DNA of 64,000 nt from Pleurodeles waltl (GCF_031143425.1 NC_090440.1:1270055123-1270119122); one strand, 5' to 3'; positions 33,989-45,255 are shown, counted from the first letter of the stretch. Notes: generated by a model not told the origin, from the sequence alone. Program-made: numbers and translations.

Positions 33989-34697
33989 ACCGCTGAACAG
34001 GGCCCCGCCGTGAAGACAGGTACCGCTGAACAGGGCCCCGCCGTGAAGACAGGTACCGCTGAACAGGGCCCCGCCGTGAAGACAGGTACCGCTAAACAGG
34101 GCCCCGCCGTGCAGAAGAGCACCGCTGAACAGGGCCCCGCCGTGAAGACAGGTACCGCTGAACAGGGCCCCGCCGTGAAGACAGGTACCGCTGAACAGGG
34201 CCCCGCCGTGCAGAAGAGCACCGCTGAACAGGGCCCCGCCGTGAAGACAGGTACCGCTGAACAGGGCCCCGCCGTGAAGACAGGTACCGCTGAACAGGGC
34301 CCCGCCGTGCAGAAGAGCACCGCTGAACAGGGCCCCGCCGTGAAGACAGGTACCGCTGAACAGGGCCCCGCCGTGAAGACAGGTACCGCTGAACAGGGCC
34401 CCGCCGTGAAGACAGGTACCGCTGAACAGGGCCCCACCGTGAAGACAGGTACCACTGAACAGGGCCCCGCCGTGATGACAGGTACCGCTGAACAGGGCCC
34501 CGCCATGAAGACAGGTACCGCTGAACAGGGCCCCGCCGTGAAGACAGGTACCGCTGAACAGGGCCCCGCCGTGAAGACAGGTACCGCTGAACAGGGCCCC
34601 GCCGTGAAGACAGGTACCGCTGAACAGGGCCCCGCCGTGCAGAAGAGCACCGCTGAACAGGGCCCCGCCGTGAAGACAGGTACCGCTGAACAGGGCC
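33989..34697 (+). repeat. 33-bp tandem array of E2
   Basis: About 21.5 copies of a 33-bp unit (accgctgaacagggccccgc followed by cgtgaagacaggt). It is open as an 11-residue repeat TAEQGPAVKTG and also in reverse frames. It is homologous to the 34/35-bp array of E1. Whether E2 mybB ever read through it is unclear, because a stop at 33939 precedes it in the C-terminal frame. Confidence 0.9.
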
Positions 34698-34705
34698 CGC
34701 CGTCT

Positions 34706-34860
34706 CAAGCACCTCTCCGCTGGGCCCTTCCTGTCAAGCACCACTCCGCTGGGCCCTTCCTGTCAAGCACCGCTCCGCTGGGCCCTTCCTCTCAAGCACC
34801 GCTCCGCTGGACATCGCCATGTCATGCACCGCTGCGCTGGGTCCCGCCGTCTCAGGCACT
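34706..34860 (+). repeat. 29-bp tandem repeat, five copies
   Basis: Units of 29 bp with caagcaccgctccgctgggc, decaying toward the right end. Seen only in E2. Confidence 0.8.
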
Positions 34861-34917
34861 GTTTATGGTTCACTATGCCCACCATGCCTCCTCCTTGACC
34901 AGTGGACTCTGTAATCC

Positions 34918-35290
34918 ACCTGAGAGACTGTGGCTTTGCACTCCCCAGGATGGCACAGTGGGCAATCCACCCACTGTAGAGACTTGAGAGACTGTGGCTT
35001 TGCACTCCCCAGGATGGTCCAGTGGGCAATCCACCCACTGTAGAGACATTGAGAGACTGTGGCTTTGCACTCCCCAGGATGGTACAGTGGGCAACCCACC
35101 CACTGTAGAGACATTGAGAGACTGTGGCTTTGCACTCCCCAGGATGGTACAGTGGGCAACCCACCCACTGTAGAGACATTGAGAGACTGTGGCTTTGCAC
35201 TCCCCAGCATGGTCCAGTGGGCAACCCACCCACTGCAGAGACTTGAGAGACTGTGGCTTTGCACTCCCCAGGATGGTACAGTGGGCATGG
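34918..35290 (+). repeat. 64-bp subterminal array of E2
   Basis: Nearly six units sharing the core gagactgtggctttgcact and ccccaggatgg with E1 and E3. Some units are 65 bp (gagacattgag). Confidence 0.88.
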
Positions 35291-35759
35291 TGGCTCCTCG
35301 TGGATCTGGCATCGTGGACTCATGTGGCTGTGGTGGCCCCCCCTTCCCTTCCCCCTGAGGTGCCTGTAGTTTTGACATCAGATGCCCCTGCAGTGTTCTC
35401 TCCAAAGGACTCAGGTCTCGTGTGTGGGCTTTGCCCTTGTTTCGCAGAACCTTGGCCCACGGACATGTTAGATTCGTAGGATGTGCAGGACTTGTTACTT
35501 CAGTGATACACTGATGTGTATATCTTTTTGGTTTTTGTAAATATTTTTCACGGTTGCTCAATTATTTCCAGGTGCTTTTTTTGTACATGAAAATTTATTC
35601 CAAATTTGGTTGTGTCATTGTATTTTTAAAGGGTCTTTGTGTGGTGTCACTGTGACTTCCTGCTCTGCATTGGTGTGTACATATTGGGGGGGTCGCATAT
35701 GTGTATGCCCGTAACCTTTCTTCCTCCCCCCTCCCGTGTGTCGTAGGTGCAGTACTCAC

Positions 35760-35842
35760 CGTTGACGTCTGCGCCGGAGTTCGTACTCGTGGTAGATGAG
35801 CAGGTAGACGAGAGCAGGTATGATGTTCAATTCGGGTTCCAT
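35760..35842 (-). CDS. first coding exon of the E2 Harbinger transposase
   Basis: ATG at 35842, 83 nt, encoding MEPELNIIPALVYLLIYHEY and an Arg-rich end, then the donor gtgagtactg. Joining to 30935 gives ...RQR-R-HRPLGLAMRRRNP in frame. The exon itself is intact; the main exon carries the nonsense codons. The intron would be 4,824 bp and contains mybB antisense. Confidence 0.78.
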
Positions 35843-36156
35843 GCTGTCCGGATTCCGCGTGGAGTGTCTCGAGGTGAGCGTTTTCCATTGGAAATGTCTG
35901 TTTCCGCCGTGTTTTTATCGGCGGGGCTCCCGCCCCGGAAAAGGTCGCGGATTGGTGGGTCGTGATAGGGTGGGCGGTACATTGTCTGCCGCCTGGCTGT
36001 TGGCGATGACCGCCGCGCTGTTTGTTTGTTCTGCCGTGGCGGTCGGAGTGTTAATGCGGCAGGCTGTGTTGGCGGTTCCCGCCAGGGTCAGAATTGCATT
36101 TTTTTGTCCGCCGGCCTGTTGGCGGGTTGGCCGCCGCTTTATCACCGACCGCCAGG

Positions 36157-36171
36157 GTCAGAATGACCCCC
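36157..36171 (-). repeat. E2 right terminal inverted repeat
   Basis: GTCAGAATGACCCCC, exact inverse of 27296-27310, followed by TGT. The direct repeat can be read as CTGTG if the last terminal base on each side is counted in. Confidence 0.9.
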
Positions 36172-36663
36172 TGTGTCAGTTCCTAGCCTGGGTTACCGTG
36201 GCGTAGGAAGTCTGATGCATTGCAGTCTTAGTCTGACACATCAGGAAGATGTGTCACACACTGCCTAACTTGTGGATACTGGTGCGTCAGTTTTCCGACC
36301 GATTATATGTGGGAACGGCTACCTCGCGTATATTAAAATCTGCATGGTGCAGGCAGTTGTAGTGCATGTATTTTCTAACGTAAGCATCAGAAAACTGATG
36401 CATTGGAACCAAATGCATTGCCTTGCTGATATGATGCTCTAATTGCACCCCCGGAGCATCAGGAAAAATCACACAACGGCTGCACAAGCTCCATGCAAAT
36501 ATGCCCCACAGCACTTAATCTCATGGCTGGAACCTCTATGACGATTTTTTATTATTGTGTAGGGTATTACTGTGCCCAGTATTGTGTCAACATTTAATGA
36601 GGACATTAATGTCCTCCAAGTTTTTCATCACAGCACATCACAACTCCATAATAGATAAGTAAC

Positions 36664-37195
36664 TGAGGCACTCATTTATGGGAGTTTAGCGCAGGGGAGA
36701 GCAGCAAGTCACCTCGCTGTGCTGCCCTAGGCCAAAGTGAAAGAGCAGGAATGCACTTTATTTATGCAATAAGGTGAATTTGTGTCCGTTCCCCCTACAC
36801 TGGTGCCGTTTTGGCAGCCTAGTGCCAAAAGGGAGCCTGTGTTGTCAGCAGGATTGTTTTTGTGCAGAAAAGGGCATCATGAGAGAGGTTTTCCTCTCTC
36901 TTTGTGTGCTGGAGAATGCAGCACACATGGAAAGAGATAAAAATGAGGACAAATAAAGTAATTTCTTCTCTTTACGCCTCACCTCAGGAGGCATAAGATT
37001 TTGGCGCATCCCCAGGTTTACATGTTTTGTAAATCCATAAAAAATGTAAAAATCCATGTGTTGTGTGGAAACACCCACCGCAATGCCCATGTGCAGAGTG
37101 AGGCAACACAGCGATTTGCACTGCCTTGCCTTATTCCTTAGCTATGAAGCCATTCAAAGCCACGCAAAGTGGCTTTGCGTGGCCACATAGATTTA
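36664..37195. repeat. MITE-like repeat copy 2
   Basis: Aligns with 24608-25085 at both ends (agcaagtcacctcgctgtgc; agtggctttgcgtggccaca). E4 appears to have inserted at its right edge. No coding region. The stretch 36175-36663 before it shows nothing identifiable. Confidence 0.45.
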
Positions 37196-37523
37196 GGCCG
37201 TCATTACGACCCTGGCAGTCGGTGATAAAATGGCACTAATACCGCCAATAGACCGGCGGTAATTACTGCCAAATTATGACGATGGCGGAAAGATCTCCAA
37301 AAGACAGCCAATGTACCACACCGACCACCAGAGCGGAAACAACAGGCACCACGGTAGTAGCTGCCTACAGCCAGGCAGAAGGTAAAGTTCGGTCCACCAT
37401 ATTAAGACTAGACAATTCGCCACCTTTTCCGGGGCGGTACCAACGACATCAAAAGCCTGGCGGAAACAGAGCACAGAAGTGAAAGGACTCACCATTGGAG
37501 ACAAAGAGAAGAACCACACGGCC

Positions 37524-37606
37524 ATGGAACCAGAACTACATGTATTTCCGGTGATATTCTACGTTCTGCTCCACCACGAACACCAATGCTGGCGAAGATG
37601 AAGACA
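37524..37606 (+). pseudogene. orphan first transposase exon, left arm of E4
   Basis: 83 nt from ATG to the donor gtgagtac, encoding MEPELHVFPVIFYVLLHHEH, with a TGA codon before the end. It faces away from the only transposase body in E4 and cannot be spliced to it in a normal transcript. Confidence 0.75.
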
Positions 37607-37819
37607 GTGAGTACAGCCACCTAGCACACACAAGGGAGGGGGGAGGAAAACAACAGTGACACACATGCACAAAACACACCATACACACACACACCATACA
37701 CACAACCAGATGCACAAGAAAACAAGTCAATCCCCCTGAATTGGCAGAATAATGCAAGGACAAAACACATTTACTAAAGTGAGTGTAATAATATCCACAC
37801 AGTATAAATAATAAGTTAG

Positions 37820-39103
37820 CCAATCTTATAGATATCTACAAATGTACAGAAAAAGGGACACTGCCCAGTCCTCAGTTCGCGTGGGACACATGGCCACAGG
37901 ACAAAGTCCAAGGCCCCACTTGTCACCTGCTTCAACACGGAGAGAACACAGCAGGGGCATCAGTCGGCAAATAAGGCGGGCACCTCAGGGGGGAGGGGGC
38001 ACCTCAGCCAGGAGCAGAAATAAGACCACTGGTTCTGAAGGGGCAACATGCCCTGTGCTTGGTCCTGGGGAGTGCAAGACCACAGTTTCTCAGATGGGTT
38101 ACTTGCCCACTGGTTCTAAAGGGGGCAACATGCCCTGTGCCTAGTCCTGGGGAGTGATAGGCCACATTCTCTCAGGTGGGTGACTTGCCCACTGGTTCTG
38201 CAGGGGGCAACATGCCCTGTGCTTGGTCCTGGGGAATGATAGTCCACAGTCTCTCAGGTGGGTGACTTGCCCACTGGTTCTTGACAGGCAACATGCCCTG
38301 GTCTTTGGTCCTGTGGAGTGATAGGTCATGGTCTCCTAGGTGGGTGACTTGCCCACTTACTATGGAGGGGGCAACCATGCCCTGCTCTTTGGTCCTGGGG
38401 AGTGATAGGCCACAGTCTCTTAGGTAGGTGACTTGCCCACTTGTTATGGAGGGGTCAACCTGCCAATCTTATAGATATCTATAAATGTACAGAAAAAGGG
38501 ACACTGCCCAGTCCTCAGTTCGCCTGGGACACATGGCCACAGGACAAAGTCCAAGGCCCCACTTGTCACCTGCTTCAACACGGAGAGAACACAGCAGGGG
38601 CATCAGTCGGCAAATAAGGCGGGCACCTCAGGGGGGAGGGGGCACCTCAGCCAGGAGCAGAAATAAGACCACTGGTTCTGAAGGGGGCGACATGCCCTGT
38701 GCTTGGTCCTGGGGAGTGCAAGACCACAGTTTCTCAGATGGGTTACTTGCCCACTGGTTCTAAAGGGGGCAACATGCCCTGTGCCTAGTCCTGGGGAGTG
38801 ATAGGCCACATTCTCTCAGGTGGGTGACTTGCCCACTGGTTCTGCAGGGGGCAACATGCCCTGTGCTTGGTCCTGGGGAATGATAGTCCACAGTCTCTCA
38901 GGTGGGTGACTTGTCCACTGGTTCTTGACAGGCAACATGCCCTGGTCTTTGGTCCTGTGGAGTGATAGGCCACAGTCTCCTAGGTGGGTGACTTGCCCAC
39001 TTGCTATGGAGGGGGCAACCATGCCCTGCTCTTTGGTCCTGGGGAGTAATAGGCCACAGTCTCTTAGGTAGGTGACTTGCCCACTTGTTATGGAGGGGTC
39101 AAC
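37820..39103. repeat. 642-bp segmental tandem duplication in the E4 left arm
   Basis: Two adjacent near-identical blocks, 37820-38461 and 38462-39103, each starting gccaatcttatagatatcta. The junction falls in the 82-bp array (caacctgcc). Confidence 0.85.
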
Positions 39104-39255
39104 CTGCCCTGTGCTTGGTCCTGGGGACCGAGAGGCCACAGTCTCTCAGGTGGGTGACTTGCCACTGGTTCTGTAGGGGGCAACATGCCCTGTGCTTGGT
39201 CCTGGGGGTGATAGGCCACAGTCTCTTAGGTGGGTGACTTGCCCAGTGGTTCTGG
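38030..39255 (-). repeat. 82-bp subterminal array, E4 left arm
   Basis: Units with period 82 (cactggttctgcagggggca ... ggtgggtgacttgcc), many copies, partly duplicated by the 642-bp event. Read on the minus strand, the core gagactgtgg...ctccccaggac matches the 64-bp unit of E1-E3. A shorter forward array is at 44100-44440. Confidence 0.85.
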
Positions 39256-39481
39256 AGTGTACAGGCCGCACAGAAGCCCATGGAGGCAGGATTACATTAC
39301 ATCCTCTGGCGGTGACGGCTGCACTGTGTTTGTGGTGGTGGTGGTGGGAGGCTCCTGTACATCCCCTGCACCCTCGGATGGATGCACTGTGGTGGTGATG
39401 GTGGCAGTGCGAGGCTCCTGCACAACCCCTGCACCCTCGGATGGATGCACAACTATGGTTGGTGGTGGGGGCTCCATCACA

Positions 39482-39780
39482 GCTGCTGGTGCAGGCTCCC
39501 AGCCCTTCGTGCCTGCTGGTGCAGGCTCATTGCCCTTTCGGGTGGCAGGTGCATGCTCCTTGAGCTTCTTGTCTGCTGGTGCAGGCTCCTTGCTCTTTCA
39601 GGTGGCAGGTGCAGGCTCCTTGACCTTGTTGCCTTCTGGTGCAGGCTCCTTAACCTTCTTGCCTGCTGGTGCAGGCTCGTTGCCCTTTCGGGTGGCAGGT
39701 GCCAGCTCCTTGCCATTTTTGCCTGCTGGCGCAGGCTCCTTTCCCTTCTTGCCTGCTGGTGCAAGCTCCTTCCCCTTCAG
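39482..39780 (-). repeat. 30-bp coding array, E4 left arm
   Basis: About ten 30-bp units. On the minus strand they encode a Lys/Glu/Pro/Ala decapeptide (KGKEPAPAGK type), resembling linker-histone tails in composition only. Confidence 0.8.
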
Positions 39781-41590
39781 TATATGTGGCCTGGATTCCT
39801 TCCCACCAAGAGTAGGTGCAGATGGAATTGGGCCCATGGACAGTGTGGCTGAGGTGCTTGGCTGGGTTCGTGATACCCTGGCCATACGTGCAGGACGGGG
39901 GAGGAGGAGTAGGGAAGAGGTCAATAGTGGATAGGAAAAGTGTCTTAGGGGTATTGGGGCGGGAAGAGGGAGAAGGAATGGGAGTAGAGGATAAGGGTGT
40001 GGTTGTTAGAGGTGTCTGTCTGCTGGATTTGGGTGCAGGTGCATGAGCTGTATGCTGTTGTGAGGTGGATGACTGTTGGGTGTCTGAGTGCTTGCGTTTT
40101 TGTACTTTAGGAGGGGGGACAGACACAGTGGGAGAGGACACAAGGGTTGTGTGTATGGCTGTTGTGGAGGTGTCTGCCTGTGAGGTGTGAGTTCTGCTTG
40201 GAGTGGTGATGATGCTGGTAGTGGATGATGATGTAGTGCATGCAGTGACTGGGAGGGAATTGGTGGAGGGGGAGGAGGGGGAGAGGGTGGAGGCAGTGGA
40301 AGTTGTAGTGTCTGAAACTGTATGGTGTTTGCATGAGTGCTTGTGGGATGAAGTGTGGTGCTTGGGTTTGCCTGTGACACTCGCAGGTTTTGTCCTGTGT
40401 GCATGCTCGTCTGGCTGTGTCCTTGGGATGGGTTGGGGTAGAGGAGAATGGGCCTGGGAAGTGGAAGTTGGAGGGGGCACGGTTGAAACAGGGACAATGG
40501 CTGCTGTCAGAGAGGAGGCCAGAGCCCGAATCGATCTCTGTTGGTCCACCAATCCAGTGTGAATGCCCTCCAGGAATGGATTGGATTGTTGCATCTTGGC
40601 TGCCAGGCCTGGATGGCATTCGCAATGGTTGACTGCCCTACGGAGATGGATCTCAAGAGGTCAATAGCCCACTCACTCAGGGCAGCAGGTGAGCAGGGCA
40701 GGGCAACAGGTCTAACTGGGGCACGGCCTGGGATGCCTGGGGTGAAGGAGATGCCCACCCTCCTGGGTGAGCGGGCATGGGCAACTGCACGTGGGGCTGC
40801 TGGGAGGGCGGTGCTGGTATGGGGTGTGGTGGCTGTATTTGTAGCTGGGATGGTCACAGAAGTGTCTGCCACCAACAGGGAGCTTCCATCGGAAGAGGTA
40901 TCTGTGTCTGAATTGTCCCCTCCAGTCTCTGCCATGGTGCTCCCCTCACCCTCCATCCCACTTGTGCCCTCAGAGTCGGTGGACTCTGCCTCCTGGGTCC
41001 TGTGGGATGCAGCTCCCTTTCTTGCCTGTGCCTCTGCTCCTCCACAAGACGATGCCAATGCACATAAGGACAGGATGACAAAACAAGAAAGGGGGGAGAG
41101 AGACAAAGGATACACTGGGTCAATGGCTGCACCAACACCACTGTTGGCGTACACAGCACCCTCACACACAGGGAACAAGACTATGCACTATGCATTGCAC
41201 CACCACTGACCTCGCTACCTACAAAGGCATGAGGAGAGGCACACACTGCCAACTGCAGAACACCTAGGACCCACGCAGCCTTGACCAGTAGTGGATGCGT
41301 ACAAGCTAGGTAGGCAGGGTTATCCCCTCAGAACCCTAGCCACCAGAGGACCTACGCTGCTATGTCAAGCCCGGCCTAGGGACTACCACTAACACACATC
41401 AACCACTTGAATACCACCCCACCAGGCATAAGTTGTAATGATAGCCACTGCACTCACCCCCTTGTGGCTGCTGCGATGCCCTCAAGCTCCCATCCAGCTC
41501 TGGATAGGCCACCGCCAGTATGTGGGCCATCATGGGGGTCAGGGTTTCCTCCATCATCACCCCATCCCATTGCACTTGCCCCTCTATAAT
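39598..41590 (-). pseudogene. reversed mybB remnant, E4 left arm
   Basis: Reading right to left: the end of mybB exon 2 and its donor near 41456, intron, exon 3 from about 41047, the Ser/Glu-rich segment, the helical segment (SEWAIDLLRSISVGQS), the His-containing segment, and the repeat array. The exon 3 acceptor reads ttgg where E3 has ttag. Frames switch near 40590 and 39900. Exon 1 and the Myb domain are mostly lost at the junction near 41585. Confidence 0.75.
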
Positions 41591-41600
41591 TTGACACTTC

Positions 41601-41606
41601 AATAAA
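41601..41606 (+). terminator. orphan mybA poly(A) signal in E4
   Basis: AATAAA in cttcaataaacacccttgaa, matching the E1 signal. It marks the resumption of forward-oriented Harbinger sequence just right of the inversion junction. Confidence 0.6.
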
Positions 41607-41890
41607 CACCCTTGAACAAAAAAAATGGAGTATGTCATGTATATCAATTATGTATTAATTGAAACAGGTACAAACATTGCAATTCAACTGTACAGAAAAT
41701 TGGCATTAATTACTGACCTGTAGCTGGCTGCAGTGATCACACCTGGAGTATATGTGATGTCACCAGCATCTGCAAAATGAATTGCCAGATGGAACAGTAA
41801 ATGGGCATAGAGGTGGGAAATAACAGCATGCCAGTGTCACATAAATTCAAACAAATGTAATTGAAATGTGAAGTAACACTGTCCTACCTG

Positions 41891-43025
41891 TCATTGGAAG
41901 TATTGTCTGATCACTGATGTTCTGTTGTACTCATCCTCATCCTCTACCTCCTCATCCTCACTGTCCACAGGGTCCACTGCTGGCACACGGGCATCTCCAA
42001 GCCCCCTCCTCCTGCAGGAATGGGACATGGCGTCTGAGGGCCAGGTTATGCAACATGCAGCATGCCATCACTATCTGGCAGACCTTCTTGGGTGAGTAGC
42101 ACAGGGATCCACCTGTCAGATGCAGGCACCGGAACCTGGCCTTCAGGAGGCCAAATGTCCTTGCAACTATCCTCCTGGTTCACTCATGGGCCTAATTATA
42201 ACATTCTTCTGCCCTTGTCCTGGCATTCCTCACAGGAGTCAGCAGCCATGAAAGGTTGGGGTAACCAGAGTCACCTGATATATTGAGGGATAACATTTAG
42301 CCACACACTATGCCATATGGCCAACACCATACCCATACACCAACATATACTGGGAGGGAACCAGGGCTCACCTATTAGCCACACCCGGTGCCTCTGTAGT
42401 TGGCCCATCACATTTGGGATGCTGCTATTCTTCAGGACAAAGGCATCATGCACCGACCGAGGATACTTAGCATTGACGTGGGAGATGTACTGGTCCGCCA
42501 AGCACACTATTTGTACATTCATAGATTGGAAAGTCTTCTGATTTCTGAACACTGGGTCATCCGGGCATAGGGGGACAAATGCAATATGTGTTCCATCATT
42601 CGCCCCAATTATGTTGGGGATATGTCCCATTGTATAGAACTCGACCTTCACTGTCGGCAAATCTTCGACTTGGGGGAAAACAATGTAGCTGCACATGTGT
42701 TTAATGAGGGCAGACAACACCCTTGTCAGCACTATTGAGAACATTGTCTGTGACATTCCTGCTGCCAAGCCCACTGTCACTTGGAAAGAACCAGTTGACA
42801 GGAAATGAAGCACTGACAGAACTTGCACATGAGAGGGGAATCCCAGTGGGGTAACACATAGCAGATATCAGGTCAGGCTCCAATTGGGCACACAGCTCAG
42901 TGATTGTGGCTCTGTCAAGTCTACCGGTAAGAATTATGTGCCTGTCCTCCAGTGTTGCCTAGTCCACCAAGGGTCTGCACACGTGGGTATGTCTCCATCT
43001 CCTATTCATCCACAGCGGTAGGAAT
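41891..43025 (-). pseudogene. E4 Harbinger transposase main part, intron-containing and dead
   Basis: Exon parts are 42372-43025 and 41891-42274, separated by a 97-bp GT-AG intron (42275-42371, donor gtgagc, acceptor atatcag). The first catalytic Asp (GANDGTH) and GDSGYP at the junction remain. The usual RVIERTF reads IVARTF, so the catalytic Glu is Ala. Stops lie in the YNEAHGRT segment and in the N-terminal region near 42958, and a frame break lies near 42830. The acceptor to the first exon (cctcatag before 43025) is kept, and phase agrees with 44853-44935. Confidence 0.82.
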
Positions 43026-43266
43026 CTATGAGGCAACAGGGTGAGGAACTGGTCACAAAGTTAACAATGGAGCTACCACAGAACTTTCCATGCTGTTAAC
43101 TTGTAATGGGTCAGTGTGATTATTCTAGTATGTCCTAATTTCACCAGTGCCTGCCCCTCCCTCTGAAATGGTGTCCGCCTGTCCTGTGTGGAGGGACAGG
43201 TGAAAGTGAGGTAACTCCGCTGACGTTGGGTGCCGTTGCGGGAGGCGGTCGGGAACCGCTGTAAAT

Positions 43267-43910
43267 GTAAAAGCAGCAGACAGACACCTCCAACAACCTC
43301 TCCCTCTTCCTCCACTCCCATTCCTTCTCCCTCTTCTCACCCAAATGTCCCTAAAAACTGTTCCTATCAACCATTGGCCTCTTCTCTACCCCTCCCCCGT
43401 CCTGCATGTATGTGCAGGGTAGGAAGAACCCAACCAAGCACCTCAGCCACACAGTCCACGGGCCCAGTCATCACCACACCCACTTGTGGTGGAAAAGGAT
43501 CCAGGCCACAATTCCTGAAGGTGAAGAAGCCTGCACCAGGCAGCCTCAAGGGAAAGGAGCATGCTCCAGCTGCCAGAAAGACCGAGGAGCCTGCACCAAC
43601 AGGTAAGAAGGTAAATGAGCCTGCCCCAGCTGCCAGGAAGACAAAGGAGCTTGCACCAGCAGGCAAGAAGGGAAAAGAGCCTGCCCCACCTGCCAGGAAG
43701 ACAAAGAAGCCTGAACCAGCAGGCAAGAAGGAAAAGGAGACTTCACCAGCTGCCAGGAAGAGCAAGGAGCATGCACCAGCAGGCAAGAAGACCAAAAGGA
43801 CTGTGGCAGGAACTGTGATGGAGCCTCCACCACCAACCATGGTTGTGCAGCCGTCCGAGGTTGCAGGGGATGGGCAGGAGCCTCCCCCCAAGCAGCAGCA
43901 CCACCACTGA
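43267..43910 (+). pseudogene. mybB C-terminal remnant, E4 right arm
   Basis: Starts abruptly after the transposase-side spacer, where mybB exons 1-2 and most of exon 3 have been deleted. The frame reads SSRQTPPTTSPSS, then TQPSTSATQSTGP, then a 30-bp array (43528-43800) encoding EPAPAARKTK/EPAPAGKKGK-type decapeptides, then a Pro-rich end. It mirrors 39482-40028 on the other strand. Confidence 0.72.
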
Positions 43911-44099
43911 GCAGCCATCTGAGGTTGCAGGGGAAGGGCAGGAGCCTCCCCCCAGCAGCAGCACCACCACTGAGCAGCCTTCTGAGGTTGCAGGGGATGG
44001 GCAGGAGCCTCCCTGTACCAGCAGCCGCACCACCACTGAGCAGCTGTCACCGCCAGAGGATGGTATGTAATCCTGCCTCCATGGGCTGCTGTGCGTCCT

Positions 44100-44440
44100 G
44101 CCCCCTGCAAAGCCAGTGGGTGTGATACCCACCTGAGAGAGTGTGACCTTGCACTCCCCAGGATCAAGAGAACAGGGTATGTGCCCCCTCCAGAACCAGT
44201 AGGTAAGACACCCACATGCCCAACAATCCCCAGGATCAAGAACAGGGCATGTTGCCCCCTCCACAACCGGTGGGTAAGACACCCACCTGAGAGACTGTGG
44301 CCAACCACTCCCCAGGACCAAGAGCTCAGGACAAGTTGCCCCCTCTGGAGCCAGCGGGTGAGACACCCACACAAGAGACTGTGACCTTGCACTCCACAGG
44401 ACCAAGAGCACAGGGCATGTTTCGCCCTCCAGAACCTTTA
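44100..44440 (+). repeat. 82-bp-type subterminal array, E4 right arm
   Basis: About four imperfect units with ccacctgagagactgtggcc and actccccaggacc, homologous to the left-arm array and to the 64-bp units of the other copies. Confidence 0.75.
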
Positions 44441-44852
44441 GTCTTGTAACATCTCCCAGCTGAGGTGCCCCCCGTCCCCGTTCCACTGAGGTGCCTGCCT
44501 ATTTACCAACTGATGCCCCTGCAGTGTTCTCTGTGTGTTGAAGCAGGTGACATGTGTGGCCTTGGACTATGGCCTGTGGCTATGTGGACTATGCAAATAG
44601 TGGACTGAGCTGTCTCCCTTTTCCTGTACATATGTATATATCTATTATCTTGCCTAACTTATTTTTCATGCTGTGTTCACCTCATTACATTCACTTTTGC
44701 AAAATTGTTTTGTCCTTGCATTATTCATCCGAGTTACAGGATAAAATTGTTTTTGTAATGCAGCTGATTGTGTGTATGGGGTGGGTGTTGTGCGTGTGTG
44801 TGTCACGCTCTTTTTCCTCCCCCTCCCTTGTGTGCGAGGCGTCTGTACTCAC

Positions 44853-44935
44853 CGCCATTGTCTTTGCTGGCATTGGTGTCCGTGGTGGAGCAGAGCATAG
44901 AAGATCATGAGAAAGACATGCAGTTCTGGCTCCAT
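44853..44935 (-). CDS. first coding exon of the E4 transposase (right arm)
   Basis: 83 nt from ATG 44935, encoding MEPELHVFLMIFYALLHHGH and a Gln/Arg-rich end, then the donor gtgagtacag. Its phase matches the acceptor at 43025 (...WR-FLPLWMNRRW). The exon is open, but the downstream gene is dead. Confidence 0.7.
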
Positions 44936-45255
44936 GGCGGAGAGGTTGTTCCCTCTGTCTCCAATGGTTAGTCCTTTCCCTTCTGAGCTCAGTTTCCGCC
45001 AGGCTTTTGATGTTGTTGGGACAGCCCGAGAAAAGGTGTCGGATTGTCTTGTCGTAATATGGTGGGCGGAACACTGGCTGTAGGCGGCTCCCGCAGTGGT
45101 GGCTGTTGCTTCCGCCCTCGCGGTCAGTGTGGTACACTGTCTGTCTTTCGGAGATCTTTCCGTTATGGTCATAATTCGGGGGTAGTTACTGCCAGCCTGT
45201 TGGCGGTATTACTGCCACTTTAACACCAACCGCCAGGCTCGTAATGAGGGTCTTT

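Larger units (their letters stand above)
27296..36171 (+). mobile_element. PIF/Harbinger DNA transposon copy E2 (decayed)
   Basis: The 15-bp terminal repeats GGGGGTCATTCTGAC are perfect inverses, flanked by TGT at 27293-27295 and 36172-36174. At 8,876 bp it keeps the same gene order as E1: mybA (+), transposase main exon (-), mybB (+), 33-bp, 29-bp and 64-bp arrays, first transposase exon (-). Its termini read TCATTCTGAC, not TCATTACAAC, so it belongs to a sister subfamily. Each gene carries at least one inactivating change. The tail 35291-35759 and the last ~310 bases hold no further gene. Confidence 0.93.
37196..45252. mobile_element. mirror-image Harbinger composite E4
   Basis: Both ends are 3'-type Harbinger ends: GGCCGTCATTACGAC on the left, GACCCTCATTACGAG inward from the right. 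Flanking bases are TTA and TTT, so a duplication is only approximate. The left part (37196 to ~41585) is a reversed right half: first transposase exon, 82-bp array, 30-bp array, mybB exon 3 and the end of exon 2. The middle (~41590-43262) is in normal orientation: mybA poly(A) signal, transposase, spacer. The right part (~43267-45252) is a forward right half. The normal 5' end, mybA and most of mybB are missing. The arms (~2.8 and ~2.0 kb) form a huge inverted repeat. Confidence 0.8.

Noticed and set aside
33784..34744. Long ORFs on both strands over the E2 33-bp array
   Set aside because: The unit is a multiple of three without stops, so every frame stays open. Only the forward frame has any claim, as a possible mybB tail.
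34918..35290. Regular repeats resembling a CRISPR array
   Set aside because: The units are head-to-tail tandem repeats without unique spacers, in a eukaryotic transposon.
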